Made by a program: the position numbers and the translations under genes | Shown here: positions 43,932-55,800 of the stretch, in pieces | Numbering within the stretch: position 1 is the first letter of the stretch | Layout of the letters: the number at the start of each line of letters is the position of its first letter | Notes under the pieces: model-generated | Database searches by the model: none | Seen by the model: only the letters and a program-made list of their open reading frames with translations | What the model was told of the DNA's origin: nothing | NCBI GenBank assembly: GCA_016081115.2 | Contig: CM071931.1 | Coordinates: forward strand, 23,660,317-23,724,316 | Source of the DNA: Rehmannia glutinosa | Lineage: Eukaryota > Streptophyta > Magnoliopsida > Lamiales > Orobanchaceae | Length of the DNA: 64,000 nucleotides | Reading direction: 5' to 3'

Positions 43932-45099
43932 TCATAATTCTCGTTGGGCCTGGAATCCAGAGCCCACCGCTTTCACATTTTTTTGGTTCTGATCCACTAA
44001 AAGAATGTCCACTGAAGGCCCAGCAGAAGAAGGCCCAACATCCTCAGACAACTTTCCTTCAACCCCATCCAACCGTCTCCTTTTGTTATCTACTTTTGCC
44101 AAAACATTACCATGTCCTGCCACGTAAGTAGATAACTCCCCATTAACGTCAGTTGATAAGGCTAAATCATAACTTCCCTCCTTAACTGCTCCATGATTCA
44201 CATATGTGTCATCAGCATGAAAATTTTCGTCCGAGTTTTTCACCCTAAAATGTGGTATTGGGTCACCGGATTTGTAACCGCTGGCACTACCGTGATTGAG
44301 ACCGGAATTTTGCGCTGGAACTGAAGAACGCAGCCAATGGGAACCCGCTTGATTCACTTATCTCCTGGATGATGCCCTCAACCACGGATCACGCGCTCGA
44401 TCCACCGAGCATCCAAACATTGAATAGTTTTTCACAAAATTTCTCGGAATGACCAAGTAGACCACAAAAAAAAAATGTTGGAAGCCTTTCATATTTGAAA
44501 TTAATCCAAACCCATTCCCCATCAGGTTTCTTAAGTTTCATCCTCATTTTAATCGGTGTGCGAACATCAAACACAATACGGATACGCATATAACTTTGCC
44601 AAATACCTGAGAAACTATGTTGGTCCGAATCCAAAAAATTACCAATAAAGTTACCAACAATTTTTACTTTTTCCGTCATAAAACCGAATGGAAGGTCGTA
44701 AACTTGAACCCATAATTCCGAGTGGGATAAATGGATATGAGATGGTTGTTCCCCCACGACCAATCTTTTAGTGATCAAAAGCAGATTATTAAATGTACAA
44801 GGCCCATTCGATTGAATTCTCGAGATGTCCATTTCATGAAAGAACTGAAATAGATATAGGTTCGGACCAAGTTCCTTGATAACCATTCCTTTGACAGATC
44901 TCCAGATGGAAGCCAAAGTATTCTTCATTGCAAGAAAATTCACTTGTCGATCCGATAAGAAACGTCTGACGAGACACCAGCGGAGTTCTTGATGTTTTTC
45001 TTCATTGGTATTCTCTTCAATACAAACACCCTCATTTTCCTTCTCTTCTAATTGCATCCGACCACATAATTCGTCAGTGGTGATTTGTTTATCCGACAT
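43932..45099 (-). pseudogene. LINE ORF1 (RNA-binding protein)
   Basis: It starts at ATG 45099. The N-terminal 236 codons (to 44389) have the plant L1 ORF1 layout: a DUF4283-like RNA-recognition region (WRSVKGMVIKELGPNLYLFQF; LWVQVYDLPFGFMTEKV), then a zinc-knuckle region YERLPTFFFCGLLGHSEKFC. The first zinc Cys of the knuckle is absent (Phe in its place). After a stop, the C-terminal low-complexity part reads at 43932-44357. ORF1 protein normally coats the LINE RNA. Confidence 0.8.
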
Positions 45100-45224
45100 A
45101 CTTTAAACGAAAAAACTATAAGAAAACGATAAAGAAATCAGCCTCAAAACAAGATAGAACCGAGACTTGTCAAAAGCAAGACACAACTCACTTATCGGAG
45201 GACAAGAAACTTGTTTGCACCAGC

Positions 45225-45238
45225 TACGATGTGCATTT
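45225..45238. repeat. LINE target-site duplication, right copy
   Basis: TACGATGTGCATTT, identical to 39827-39840. Confidence 0.9.
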
Positions 45239-45246
45239 AGTTTGCT

Positions 45247-45412
45247 TTCTACTCTCCAAGGCTGAAGGAGAAGTACTAAGGTTCGAATTCGAACCAGATG
45301 GTTAGACTCGTTGAAGGGCTGTGTGAACAAATCAAGAGTTTGAAGGAGTTGAAGTAGCAAAACAATTGTTTTGTGAAGAAGCTGAGTCCCAGGAACAGCT
45401 GGTTGTGTGTCA
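45247..45412 (+). repeat. Relic of a SIRE-type LTR
   Basis: It aligns with part of the SIRE-like LTR (14843-15003). Shared words in order: CTCCAAG, GAAC.A, GAAGGGCT/GGAGGGCT, AATC.AAGA, AGTTGAAGTAGCAA, TGTGAAGAAG.TGAGTC, GTTGTGTG. It is too diverged and too short to place its ends. Confidence 0.6.
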
Positions 45413-45612
45413 CAATCACCCACTCCCTCCAATCATCCCCCAGTCACCAAACAAACATGCATGTAAAGGCTTTGTTTGGTTGCATTCTTGAACTAATAAA
45501 ATGCATTGTATATTGCGGAAAAAAAGGCTTTACAAATTTAGACAAAGTCGGCCACACAGTTACCGACTTTTTACAAGTCTGCGCCCTTTTGGTCGTTTCT
45601 TGCTTTATTTGA

Positions 45613-46262
45613 TTGATTCTTTTTTATTAGTTACAAAATGGTTTATTCATATATATATATATATATATATTAAATTGTAAATTAAAATTGATTTTGTAAA
45701 TTCCAACTTTAATATTTTATTTATTTATTTATTTTGACCACAAAACTAGCAAATCACATCTCCATTAGGTAAAATTTGTATTACATCCGTATAATACTTG
45801 TATGCGTAGTAATAAGTTTCAAATCCAGAATAATTTGTTAACCTTAAAACTTATAGTATCACAAATATTATTCCGCATAATTTAGAAATAATTCATAAAA
45901 TCTCAATTATGAGATAAAATTCGTATTTATAATACACGATTAATTTGGAATATATTGATACACATACCTAAGTATTATATAAAAATAATAAATTTTAGGG
46001 GAAAATTCTCAATACATTTTATTGATACGAACATTTGAGAATTTTGTTGCGATGCCCATATGTACAAATATATAAGTGAAAATATTTTTATTTTTTCATA
46101 CACATTTTGAAGCGATGTTTAAGTGAAAATATTTTTATTTTTTCATACACATTTTGAAGCGATGTTTCTGCACAAATTTTTAACCAACATTTTGGTACAC
46201 ATTTTGAAGTAGCATTAAATACTATATAATTTGAAGTAAAATGTTTAGTACTGAACTAAATG

Positions 46263-46263
<1 letters not shown>
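45613..46263. other. AT-rich interior with (TA)n and a 47-bp duplication
   Basis: No gene. (TA)n at about 45651-45670. A perfect 47-bp tandem duplication lies at 46074-46120 and 46121-46167. Confidence 0.6.
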
Positions 46264-46300
<37 letters not shown>

Positions 46301-46553
46301 AGAATCATGTGAGACCATGTCTCTAGGTGAGATACAATGGACTGATCTCAACCATCACCCAGTATTAATCAATGGGTGTGATTTAATGGATAAAAATTAT
46401 ATTAAGACATTGATTTAATAAACATAAGGGTAATAGGGTAAAATAACATAACAAAGTAGTTACAAAAATGGAAGAAGATTAGAATCAAATCTCTTTCTCT
46501 CTAGTACAAATCTCAAATTCACGTGTTCATCTCTCTCAACCCTCTCTCGCTCT

Positions 46554-46598
<45 letters not shown>

Positions 46599-47535
46599 TC
46601 CATTAACTCTCTCTTCTCTCTCTCTCTCTCTTTATCTTCCTACACGCCTCTCTCTTAACGGTTTATCTTCCTACACGCCATTAACGGTTTTTGCATATTT
46701 TACCTAGAAAATAAACTATGAAGAAGATGACGATTTCTATTCCAAATGAAGAAACAACCATGAAGAAACCATGCAGTAACCATTAACCATGATGAAACAC
46801 TGCATAAATTACTATAAGATATTGCATTTTTGAAACCATGCAGGAAACATCAACGAACTATACATTATCTAGAAGGTATTTATACAGTGTGAAAAACTAA
46901 AAATACAGTGCATATACCCAACTATGCAATGCATCATAAACTATGCAGCAAAATCAATTAACTTTACATTATATAGAAACTATCTATGCAGTGTTGAATA
47001 ACTAAACATGCAGTACATTATATAACATCTCATTTTTATAATTTCTAAAGTAACATCCCATTTTCATAACTTTATGCATTATATAGAAACTATTTATGCG
47101 AAGGTGGAATAACTAAATATGCAAAGACACTATACTCAACTATGTCTTATTGTCGTAGAATAGTGCAACAAAAATAACTAAAAATACATTATTTAATAGC
47201 TAATTAAGCAGCATAAGAATCCTAATTATACTGTTAAAAAAAAAGTGGAAAGAAAACTGCTTTCTTAAATAACGCCATTAAATCCGGCAGTTACAATCTC
47301 ACCCCATGAAAATGGTTTCAAGAAGTCAAACATACCAGAAAAACCGTTGGGTTAATTGATTAGAATTTTAAAATTACAATTTGACCCTTAAATTAGCGAA
47401 AAAATGGAAAACAAAAGAAAAATTGATTTAATCACAACCATTTATTTTGAATAATTAATGGATATGATGAGCCTACACTGTCTCACCTAGAGATGGTTGT
47501 TATATTTGAACCAAATCATATATATATATATATAG
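46264..47535. mobile_element. Non-autonomous element flanked by TA microsatellite, copy B
   Basis: (AT)n at 46264-46298 and 47516-47533 bracket an element with inverted ends (inward reading GTCTCTAGGTGAGA... on the left, and CATCTCTAGGTGAGACAGTG... in reverse complement on the right). The CT run at about 46556-46594 and the ACTATGCAG/TATGCATTATATAGAAACTAT interior match copy A. It lacks copy A's minisatellite. Confidence 0.6.
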
Positions 47536-47691
47536 TATATGATATACTAAACATTTTACCCAAAATGTACGAACCACAGAGCGTGTAATGGCAAACAAAA
47601 GTATTTTCATATTCGTACGTACAAGTAAAATATTGATAAGTTGTCAAAAAAGATTTAAAAAAAAAAAAAAAAAAGAGCTATTAAATTTGGA

Positions 47692-47842
47692 ACATTTTTT
47701 TGGACGACTAAGAGTATCCTCACACCAGCTGTAGGTATACTATGGGAATCTTTCCCCACAATCAACGATAGTTATGATTTGAACACATGAACTCGAGGTT
47801 ACAAATGCAACCCCCCGGCCGTTAGGCCAATCCCTAAGGTTT
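47692..47842 (-). mobile_element. SINE (tRNA-derived), minus strand
   Basis: On the minus strand it begins near 47842 with GGATTGGCCTAACGG, an RNA polymerase III A-box-like sequence. GTGTTCAAATC, a B-box-like sequence, follows about 40 bases later. The tail reads into an A run (T run at about 47696). The size of about 150 bp fits a SINE. The target duplication is not identified. Confidence 0.5.
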
Positions 47843-48091
47843 ATTAAATTTGGGTCTAAGAAAATAGATCTTAAATAACAATTTTTATATAAATATATAA
47901 GTAATGAACTATTTTTAACTAAAAAAAAACAATATTAAAATGCAATAAGAAATGGCGCTTTGGACACCGACTATTGAAAAGTCGGTAACCTTCATGCCGA
48001 CTTTGTCTAAAGTTTTAAAGGTATTCTTTTTTGGGTTTAGTTTTGTAAGAATTATTTGTTTCTTGTAATATTATGTTTGTTAGGAATTTGA

Positions 48092-51000
48092 TGTGAAGCC
48101 CCGATTTTTCCGAGCTATTAATTGATTCTTATTGTCGTTTATACTTTTGATCGACTATTTTACCGCGTCATTTCGACGGGTAATTTTTAATAATACATAT
48201 ATTTTGTACTTTATTTCATTTCATTTAATTACTTGTGATCATGATTTTTATTAACTCTATTCCTCATTTATAATCACTTGATTGATCATTATTACTATTT
48301 TTGTAATTATTAGTCACCTTAGAATTTTAAGAGACTATTTATTTTAGAGACTTTTACCTTATAGAATTAAGAATTTGATTTAGATTAAGTGATCATGAGA
48401 CTTACAAGTGATCAAGGAAATCACTAATTATTTTGGAGATTGATATATTTCATCTATTATCATCAAATTTGGGACAAAAAAAAATAATATGGAATTACCA
48501 TAATGCCCTTGAAGTGGACGACCAACATGGATATTTTTGGAGTAAAAATATCATCCAACTCTTGTACACCTACACCATATATTAGTCATCTTGTGTATAA
48601 TTATATCATTAATTCAAACATTATACACATCATCTTATACACCAATTCTTTATTACTATTTTTCCCAACTTATTCCCACTTTACCAACATTCTTCTCAAT
48701 ATTCCCCAACACCATTCAAGTCCATACTTTGACTTGCACTTTGTCTCCCATGCATGAGGCAAATTGCAAGACACAATTTGAACAAAATTTTCTCTCCCTC
48801 TCTCCTTGGTGTGGACGGCCATATGGCCTATTACACAAAAAATTCATCTCATTTTTCACTAACACATTTACTCTCAAGCACAAATCCTCTTCCTTCTCTC
48901 TAAAAACTCTCAACTTCTCTCTACTCTTCTCCTTACTTTCTTCTTCTATACTTAGAAAAATTTTCAACATTTTCCTCCTATTCTTCACAAAAAATCGAAC
49001 CAAATCATACCAAGGTAAGAAATTTTATCTTCAATCCATTTTTGGATATCACATTGTTCATCTCTTCCACCTTCTTAACTTAAGTTTGAATTTGGTTTGG
49101 AGGTACATTTAGAAGACCTTGAAGATTAGAGCTTGATAACATTTTTGAAGAAGGACCTCAAGCTTGAAGAAGAAATAGTAGAGGAAATTAGACTACAAGG
49201 TAAGAATTGAGTACTAGACCCCTTCTTCCCTATTCTTTCTATTTTCTTCAAATTTTAACACCCCTTTTTCATTTTTGAGAAATAGGGGCTGACCTTAGGT
49301 GATTTTGGAGTTGAGCCAAAATTTCCAATTTTCAAGCTTCAACTAGTCTCCAAACACCTACTACACAAGGCAAAGTGTAGTCCTTCTCCTTTCCTTATTT
49401 CCTTCTTTTTATCCTTAATTTTTCTCTCATTTTTCTAACATCAAATTTTTGATATTTCTTGACTTAGGGGCTGACCTAAGAAGCCTCATCCAAAAATTGT
49501 GAAATTATCCTTTTATTTCACAATTTCCAAATTTAAGGTGGGTGGAAAAATATTTTCCAACTTTTAGGTGTTTTGATTAAATGCATGTAGAAAATTTGAT
49601 CATGAGCCTTGAGATATATATAATCTATGTATTGCATGTCAATTTTATGAATCAAGTCATGAAAATTCTCAAGAGTTGCTCAAAATTATTAATTATTGAA
49701 TTTTAGGTGCATGCATGTACACTTTAATGTTCTAATTGATGAATTCTTGTATGTATTGGACATGCATGTGTATGATCTTTAAAATCTATGTTTTGGATGC
49801 CTTATAACCTGGAAAAGTCGAGCATAATTGATTAAATTTTAATTTTGGACTTAAAAATGTAAAAATGGAAAGTTGGTGGACTAAATTGCAAGAAAATAAA
49901 AGTTAAAGGACCCCTCTGCAAATTTCGAAATTTGGGACTGTACTCAGGTTCAAAAATGACTTTTGAACATTTTAATAAAGTTTTAAGAGTTTTAAGATAA
50001 ATAAAATCAATCTTTAAAAGCCCAAGGACTAGATTGTAAAATTTTGTAAGTTTAAGGGCTACTTTGCAATTTTTAAAACTGCACCAGACCTTAACTTTAA
50101 AATTTTAAATTTTTACTCTTAAGGTACAGGGTATTACATATTTTAAAATTATTCCAAAAATCCAAGTGTTTAGGGCTTGGAAAGTAATTTTACTAAAATT
50201 GAGGGACTAATGTGTAAAATACTAAACTTGAGGACCCAAATAAAATTTCCAGGACTTATGCAGCCCATGCACCTGGAAATACTAACTTAACTATAACTTA
50301 ATTATATTTTGGACTCAAGGTTCAAATTTCATAATAATTGGACCCCTAAAAGCCTTAAAGGCAATTATTTCAAAATGGGACAAAAATGATATTTTCAAAA
50401 GTTAAAGGACCTACACATATTTCTTTTAAAAACTGCTTTTGTCCCAATATCCTAATAACCTTAGAGACATTTTCCAACTGGAATCACATTAAAATCCCTT
50501 CCGGTTTGTGAGTTCCGAATTTTTAAAACTTAAGGCCCGAATTGGCAATTTTTACAAATTTGGGGCCAATGTGAGAATTTTACAAACTCTCGACTTCAAA
50601 ATTTTAAAAACCTGAATCTATGGACAATTTGGAGAATTTAGGAACTGACCTCTTAATTTTTCAAAGTCGGGATATTTATTTATTCAATTTTTAACCCCAA
50701 AAGTGTTAGTTTTTACAAAACGGGGCTAAATTACAATTTTTCTTTTATAAAGGACCTAACTCAAATTATTTTCTCTTTTATTAAAATAGCCCTAGACCCT
50801 CTTACTTGGAGATTTAATTAAAGTATTTTATTTTCTCAAAACCCTTGACTTATCGGATCAATTTGACCGATTAATACCCGATCGCGGAGCGACTTCCTCA
50901 CCTTGCGATTTTCAATCTATAACTGGACTTATGTTCCACCTAATCTTTCAAGATATCGAAGATTGCTTATCCTTCCGATGATCATCTTCATCCAAATACT

Positions 51001-52183
51001 CCACCAATGCCATAATTGCCAGTCGCATTTTTCAAAAATCTTTCTAAAACTGCTTCCCTGAATCAATAATACTCGACTGCCTGGTTGATTGCCTGTACTT
51101 GTAATTACTTTCCTGCCTGAGTCAACTTGGTGTGTCGAGCTCACAGTCGGAATGGATACGTCGAGGATGGAACCGGGCAGCTCGGCTGCTATTCCACTCT
51201 TCCTACCCCATCGTCCTAATCCCGCAAATCGAGGGACGGAGTTTGTCCAAGGGAAGCGGGTCGTAGTACGAGGTATAATCATGATTATGACGGATCCGAG
51301 CCTTGCAAGCTCCACTCGAGGATTTTGTCTTTGCCTACGGAGCGATAAGGTGTCGGTCTTGGACCATACTTGACCGGGAGTTACAAGGAAGAACGAAGGA
51401 ATCGTTGTGTGATCCACACGATTCGGAGTTATCGGACCCGTTTTGGTTGGCGTTACATTTCCATACGCAACCGCTTACTGCTTTTGCATTGGTTGGCGCT
51501 ACAAATCCGTGACGCAACCATTATTTGCCTTGCATTGGGATTGGCGTTACACTTCCGCACGCAATCCTACCTGTCTTGAATGAATCACATAGTGCACTGT
51601 GTGACCATGAATCTGTTTTTAAAATCGTATAAGTATATTATGTAAATATTTTTTCACGACGCTTATGAATCGTGTGTGAATCCATGCATCATACTCACGC
51701 GTTTTCATATAATGTTTTCTCACATTAACTATATATCACGCGCCACACTCGCATTACGATCACCCCATCCACCGAGATTTCTGTCTCATCCCCACCGTTT
51801 TCTAACCTTAGATGAGGATTTTGTTGAAGATCTTTGAGCGAACCGACTGGATTGAGACCTTGTACTACGCTTGTTGGATTTACTACTTCTTGTTGTTGAT
51901 TGGACTCTTTTCTTATGTTGTTATCGGGCTTTTGTATTTCTTTCCATTCCATTTGTAAATCGAAGGGCGTAGGACCCTTTGACTTTAAGTTGCTATATTT
52001 TGTTGATTTTCGGGTTGTAATTTGGATGATGGATTTTAGACTTTAAGTTGTACTTGTACTTGTTACTTTTTTCGCTCCTATTTAGACTCTGTCTCATTGG
52101 GTTGTCGTTGATATTTGTCTGGAATGTTTGGTTATTATATTTAAGTTGTGGATCGTTCGTCGCGCCCCGTTTGGGGCGTGACA
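48092..52183 (+). repeat. 5' LTR of the chromovirus
   Basis: 4092 bp. Short ORFs at 48503-49112 recur in the 3' LTR only because the LTR is duplicated. A 45-46-bp tandem repeat (TTGGTTGGCGYTAC...) with three copies lies at 51443-51577. A segment of about 110 bp at 49988-50099 is missing from the 3' LTR. Confidence 0.95.
51443..51577. repeat. 45-bp tandem repeat, 3 copies, 5' LTR
   Basis: Units begin TTGG.TTGGCG at 51443, 51489 and 51534, and each contains ACGCAA. The same array is in the 3' LTR. Confidence 0.85.
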
Positions 52184-52492
52184 GTTAGAGTGGTAGCATA
52201 GCTCGGCTAGTAAGATGGAAACTTACACCGAGCTGACCCAGATAGGACCCTCGGTCCTGTTTTTGGGTAGTAGTACCGCGACTTGACCAATTAAGTGTGA
52301 ATCGATTTCAAATTGGCATAGAACCGTCTTATTGATATTTGAACTAAGTTAGAACGCATATTTTGAGATTTCATAGTCATACTTGTCTTGACTTAGTTGA
52401 TTCTTGACTGATTTCCTTATTCATTCTTTCCTTATTCTCCTCTTATCTTTCCTCTACCTTTGACTGATCCACCTTAGTTTTGTTTGATCAGG

Positions 52493-53166
52493 ATGGAGCC
52501 GACGCCGCCTACATGGTGGGATGTATTCCATGCCCGTGCTGAGCGGGAATATTATCGGGCACTGATGATTCATTGGCACCACAGAACTAGCCCAGGAGCG
52601 CCAACGCAATAGGGACCTGACTCAGCGCTTGGCGATGAGCCAAGATGAGAAGAACGAGCTAACTCATCATCAAGACCGCGATAACACCATAAGAGCGCGG
52701 AGGACCAAATACTGAGTATCCGGAGCGCTTGGATAACATGCGGGAGAAGATGAAGAGGACAAGTGACGGCCGCCGAAATGGGAGATTGACGCCCGCCTAT
52801 CCCGTGGCACTGGCACCGTTGAGCGCTGGAGGAGACCCTCATCAAGCAAATGACATTATAGAGGACCTTACACAGGCCCTAGCTCGAGAGACGCCGCACT
52901 AGAGGTCGCTTTAGCGGCTAATGCTCATCCATTGCCACCGCCCGAGGCGAGCCCGTACTGACACCGAGGAGGATCCCGAGGATCCGGATCGACATTGGAG
53001 AGCCGGAGGCACTCGAGCTCGCTCCACTCGATGAGGCCTCGGGATTCGAGCAAATGGTTGGACTTCGTGGATTGGCCCGAGGTTGAGGCGTCACCTCGCC
53101 CGACCCGGCCCGATTATGGACATGGACATAGCTGCGAGCGACGATGATGGCGATCTCACTGATTAG
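52493..53166 (+). pseudogene. ORF upstream of gag in the chromovirus
   Basis: ATG 52493 opens MEPTPPTWWDVFHARAER. After frameshifts the reading passes through a Gln/Glu/Arg-rich, coiled-coil-like stretch (AQERQRNRDL, about 52590) and an acidic end DMDIAASDDDGDLTD with TAG at 53164. It lies between PBS and gag, about 290 bp before the gag ATG. I do not recognise a domain. It is broken here, so whether the ancestor encoded it as a separate protein is inference. Confidence 0.5.
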
Positions 53167-53457
53167 CTAGCAGATTGTCAGTTTGTACTTTTGTTGTTGT
53201 AGTCGTGTATTCCAGTGTTGTACCTTACTTTCTTTTGTACTAGATTCGGATGTATTTTGGTTCCGATGTATCCGACTTAGTATTCTCATTGTTGTACTTT
53301 GGGTGTATTCAAATTTTACATTAATGGATATGCCTCTTGCTATTTATTCAAAGATGTATTGTGTTTGATGTTACTTTCCTGCGATATTCCTTGTTTTACG
53401 CGAATAATTATTGTATTCATTTACTCGCGAATCGCAACTAACGCTTCAAGATACAGA
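53167..53457 (+). other. Spacer between upstream ORF and gag
   Basis: T-rich, with no coding match. It could be leader or promoter sequence. Confidence 0.35.
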
Positions 53458-54460
53458 ATGGCAGAACATCGAGGATGTGGGAGACCTCGTCGCGTTCCAC
53501 GAGGAGACGATAATGTACCCAGGGATCGGGTACCCTCTCCTAATTACCACCACATCCTCCACTGCTGCAGAGACAATCGACCGCACAAGCCTTTTACAAA
53601 GAAATCTGGTTTTTATGAGGCAACAGTGCAGAGCCTCAACCCCGTGCTCCCGAACCCGCCAGAGGCGAACGATCGCACATTGGAGCGATTCTCGCGGTTC
53701 GACCCACCAACCTTCTTCTGGAGAGCCGGACGATGTGAAAGCGAAGAATGGATAGAGAAGTGAGAATATCTTCAATGCTCTTCAATACTCCGACGAGCGA
53801 GAGTCACACTCGCCGTATTTAAATGCCTGAATCGGCCGCTAGAGACGGTGGAGGGTAGTTGAAAGGAGATGGGAACAGACCGAGTAGTAAAAACATGTGG
53901 AAATTTCGTGGGCGAGTTCAACGAACAAGATATTCCACAGGTTGTGAAAGAAGCACGCCGAGATGAATTTCACAGATTGAGGCAAGGGAATCGACCGTAG
54001 CTCAAGACGAGTCCGAGTTTCACCGATTGTCCAAGTATGCTCTGGGGACAATCAAGATCAAGAGGATAAGCTTTACAAGTTCACTCGAGGATTGAAACTC
54101 GAACTTGAAACAAAGCTGCCGATCTTGTTGAACGACAACCTATTCACCGCGGTAAAGGCGACTCTCCGCATTGAGTCGGGATCAACCGTATTGGGATGAT
54201 TCAGCAGAATAGGCCATCGAATGCAGTCTTAAGAGGACAGCTGGGGACAACCATCTAAACCGCCTACTAAGTTTCGAAGGGACCAGATTAATAAAATGCA
54301 GACAAAGGAAAGAGACCAAAGTCTGAGGAAAGCGGGTCAAGAGTGTGCACATTGCCGTAAAACCGGGACATACTGCCAACAACTGTTAGCGTAAACAAGG
54401 AAGGTGTTTGCGTTGTGGTAGTAATCAGCACCAGCTGCAAGATTGCCCGAAGTACGATGA
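53458..54460 (+). pseudogene. gag of the chromovirus
   Basis: ATG 53458 begins MAEHRGCGRPRRVPRGDD, the basic start usual for this clade. The Retrotrans_gag region begins at about 53680 (LERFSRFDPPTFFWRAG; ESEEWIEK) and continues in changing frames to about 54180. Two nucleocapsid knuckles follow. The first (CAHCRKTG, about 54345) is broken by a frameshift. The second, CLRCGSNQHQLQDC, is intact at about 54405-54446. Confidence 0.8.
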
Positions 54461-55004
54461 CCGAACTAAACAGACGCAGCCACAGAAACCAGGAAATGGC
54501 CAGGATAATCAGGCAAGGACCTTGCCCGCTCGAGCATTTGCACTAGCCGGACAGGAGGCTCCGGAGGCAACAGATGTGGTGGAAGGTACGCTTCTAGTAT
54601 CTAACCACTACGCTAAAATATTGTTCGACCCTGGATCAACGCATTCATTTGTTGCACCGCATTTTGTACACAAACTGCATGCATGCATGGAACATATGCC
54701 TATATGTTTAGAAGTGTCAACTCTTATGGGTGCAAGTCAGATAACAGATATTATCTATAATGCATGCGAAGTTAAGATTGCTGAGATAAACTTTCTTGCC
54801 GATTTGATCTTATTACCTATATCCGAATACGATGTGATATTGGGGATGAAATGGTTATCTGCACACCATGCACAAATGGACTGCCATAACAAGTCCATTA
54901 AGCTATGTGAACCCGGAAAACCCGGCGTGGAGATTTCGGAAAGGGCACGAGTTAAGATTGCCCCAATCATTTCAAAGAATGAAAGCGAGAAGGGCGATCA
55001 CTAG
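54408..55004 (+). pseudogene. Protease region of the chromovirus
   Basis: 198 codons from the second zinc knuckle into protease. The active site reads LFDPGSTHSF (about 54624-54653), where the clade has D-S/T-G. The Ser-to-Pro change would be expected to disturb the catalytic loop. The second conserved region, DVILGMKWL (about 54831-54857), is normal. The ORF ends at 55002, before RT. Confidence 0.8.
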
Positions 55005-55059
55005 AGGGGCTCAGGGGTACTTGGCGTTTGTAATTAACAAACCCAAGGTTGAGACACAA

Positions 55060-55800
55060 ATCAACTAAGTACCTATAGTATCAGCATATACGGATGTATT
55101 TCCACAAGAACTCACCACTGTCCCTCCGGATAGGGAAGTCGAGTTCACCATCGAGGTGTTGCCAGGGACTGCCCCGATTGCCAGAACACCGTATAGAATG
55201 GCTCCTCTTGAGTTATAAGAGTTGAAAACGCAATTACAAAAACGATGGATGTGGGATTTATCCGACCGAGTGCGTCTCCGTGGGGAGCACTGTCTTTGTT
55301 CGTCAAAAAAAGAAGGATGGCACATTAAGACTATGTATAGATTATCGTGGACTTAATAGTGTGACCATCAAGAACAAATATCCCCTCCCGAGGATAGACG
55401 AACTATTTGATCAACTTCAAGGAGCAACGGTGTACTCGGAGTTTGACTTACAGCAAGGATATTATCAACTGAAGATCCGCGAATGAGACATTTCCAAAAT
55501 TGCATTTCAAACTCGATATAGACACTACGAGTTTGTAGTGATGCCTTTCGGTCTGACGAATGCACTAGCAGCATTTATGGACCTGATGCATCGAGTCTTC
55601 CAACCTTATTTGGATCAATTCGTAGTGATATTCATTGATGACGTACTCGTATACTCTATGTCTAGAGAAGAGCACGAACGTCATCTGAAAATTGTTTTAG
55701 AGACACTACGAGAGCATAAGTTGTATGCCAAATTCAAAGCAAGTGCGAATTTTGGCTTAGTGAAGTCGCGTTCTTGGGACACATAGTATCCGACCGGGAT
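55060..55800 (+). pseudogene. Reverse transcriptase of the chromovirus
   Basis: Pieces in order: EVEFTIEVLPGTAPIARTPYRMAP (frame 1, from about 55130), a stop and frameshifts (55210-55290), RLCIDYRGLNSVTIKNKYPLPR, FDLQQGYYQLKIRE and a stop at 55484, VMPFGLTNA, then FVVIFIDDVLVYS (about 55618-55656) with both catalytic aspartates. The frame fails again near 55735. Confidence 0.85.

Larger units (their letters stand above)
39841..45224 (-). mobile_element. Full-length L1-type LINE, minus strand, 5.4 kb
   Basis: It is bounded by the identical 14-mers at 39827 and 45225. The poly(A) tail appears as the T run ending near 39850. Order on the minus strand: ORF1 (DUF4283-like and CCHC), ORF2 endonuclease, RT, zf-RVT and RNase H. 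Because both duplications are present the insertion is full length or nearly so. Many frameshifts and stops make it inactive. It inserted next to a relic of a SIRE-type LTR. Confidence 0.92.
45510..48035. mobile_element. 2.5-kb inverted-repeat element holding other insertions
   Basis: The segment 45515-45600 (AGACAAAGTCGGCC...GTTACCGACTTTTTACAAGTC...GCGCCC) is repeated in inverted form at 47951-48030 (GGCGC...AAAAGTCGGTAACC...GCCGACTTTGTCTAAAG). The ends are therefore imperfect inverted repeats of about 85 bp. No transposase is found. Inside are copy B of the microsatellite-targeting element and a SINE. The superfamily is not determined. Confidence 0.55.

Noticed and set aside
48503..49112. 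ORFs repeated at 58406-59015, which could suggest a duplicated gene
   Set aside because: They lie in the two LTRs of the same chromovirus and are copies only because LTRs are duplicated. They are low-complexity, Phe/Ser/Leu-rich, with no family features.
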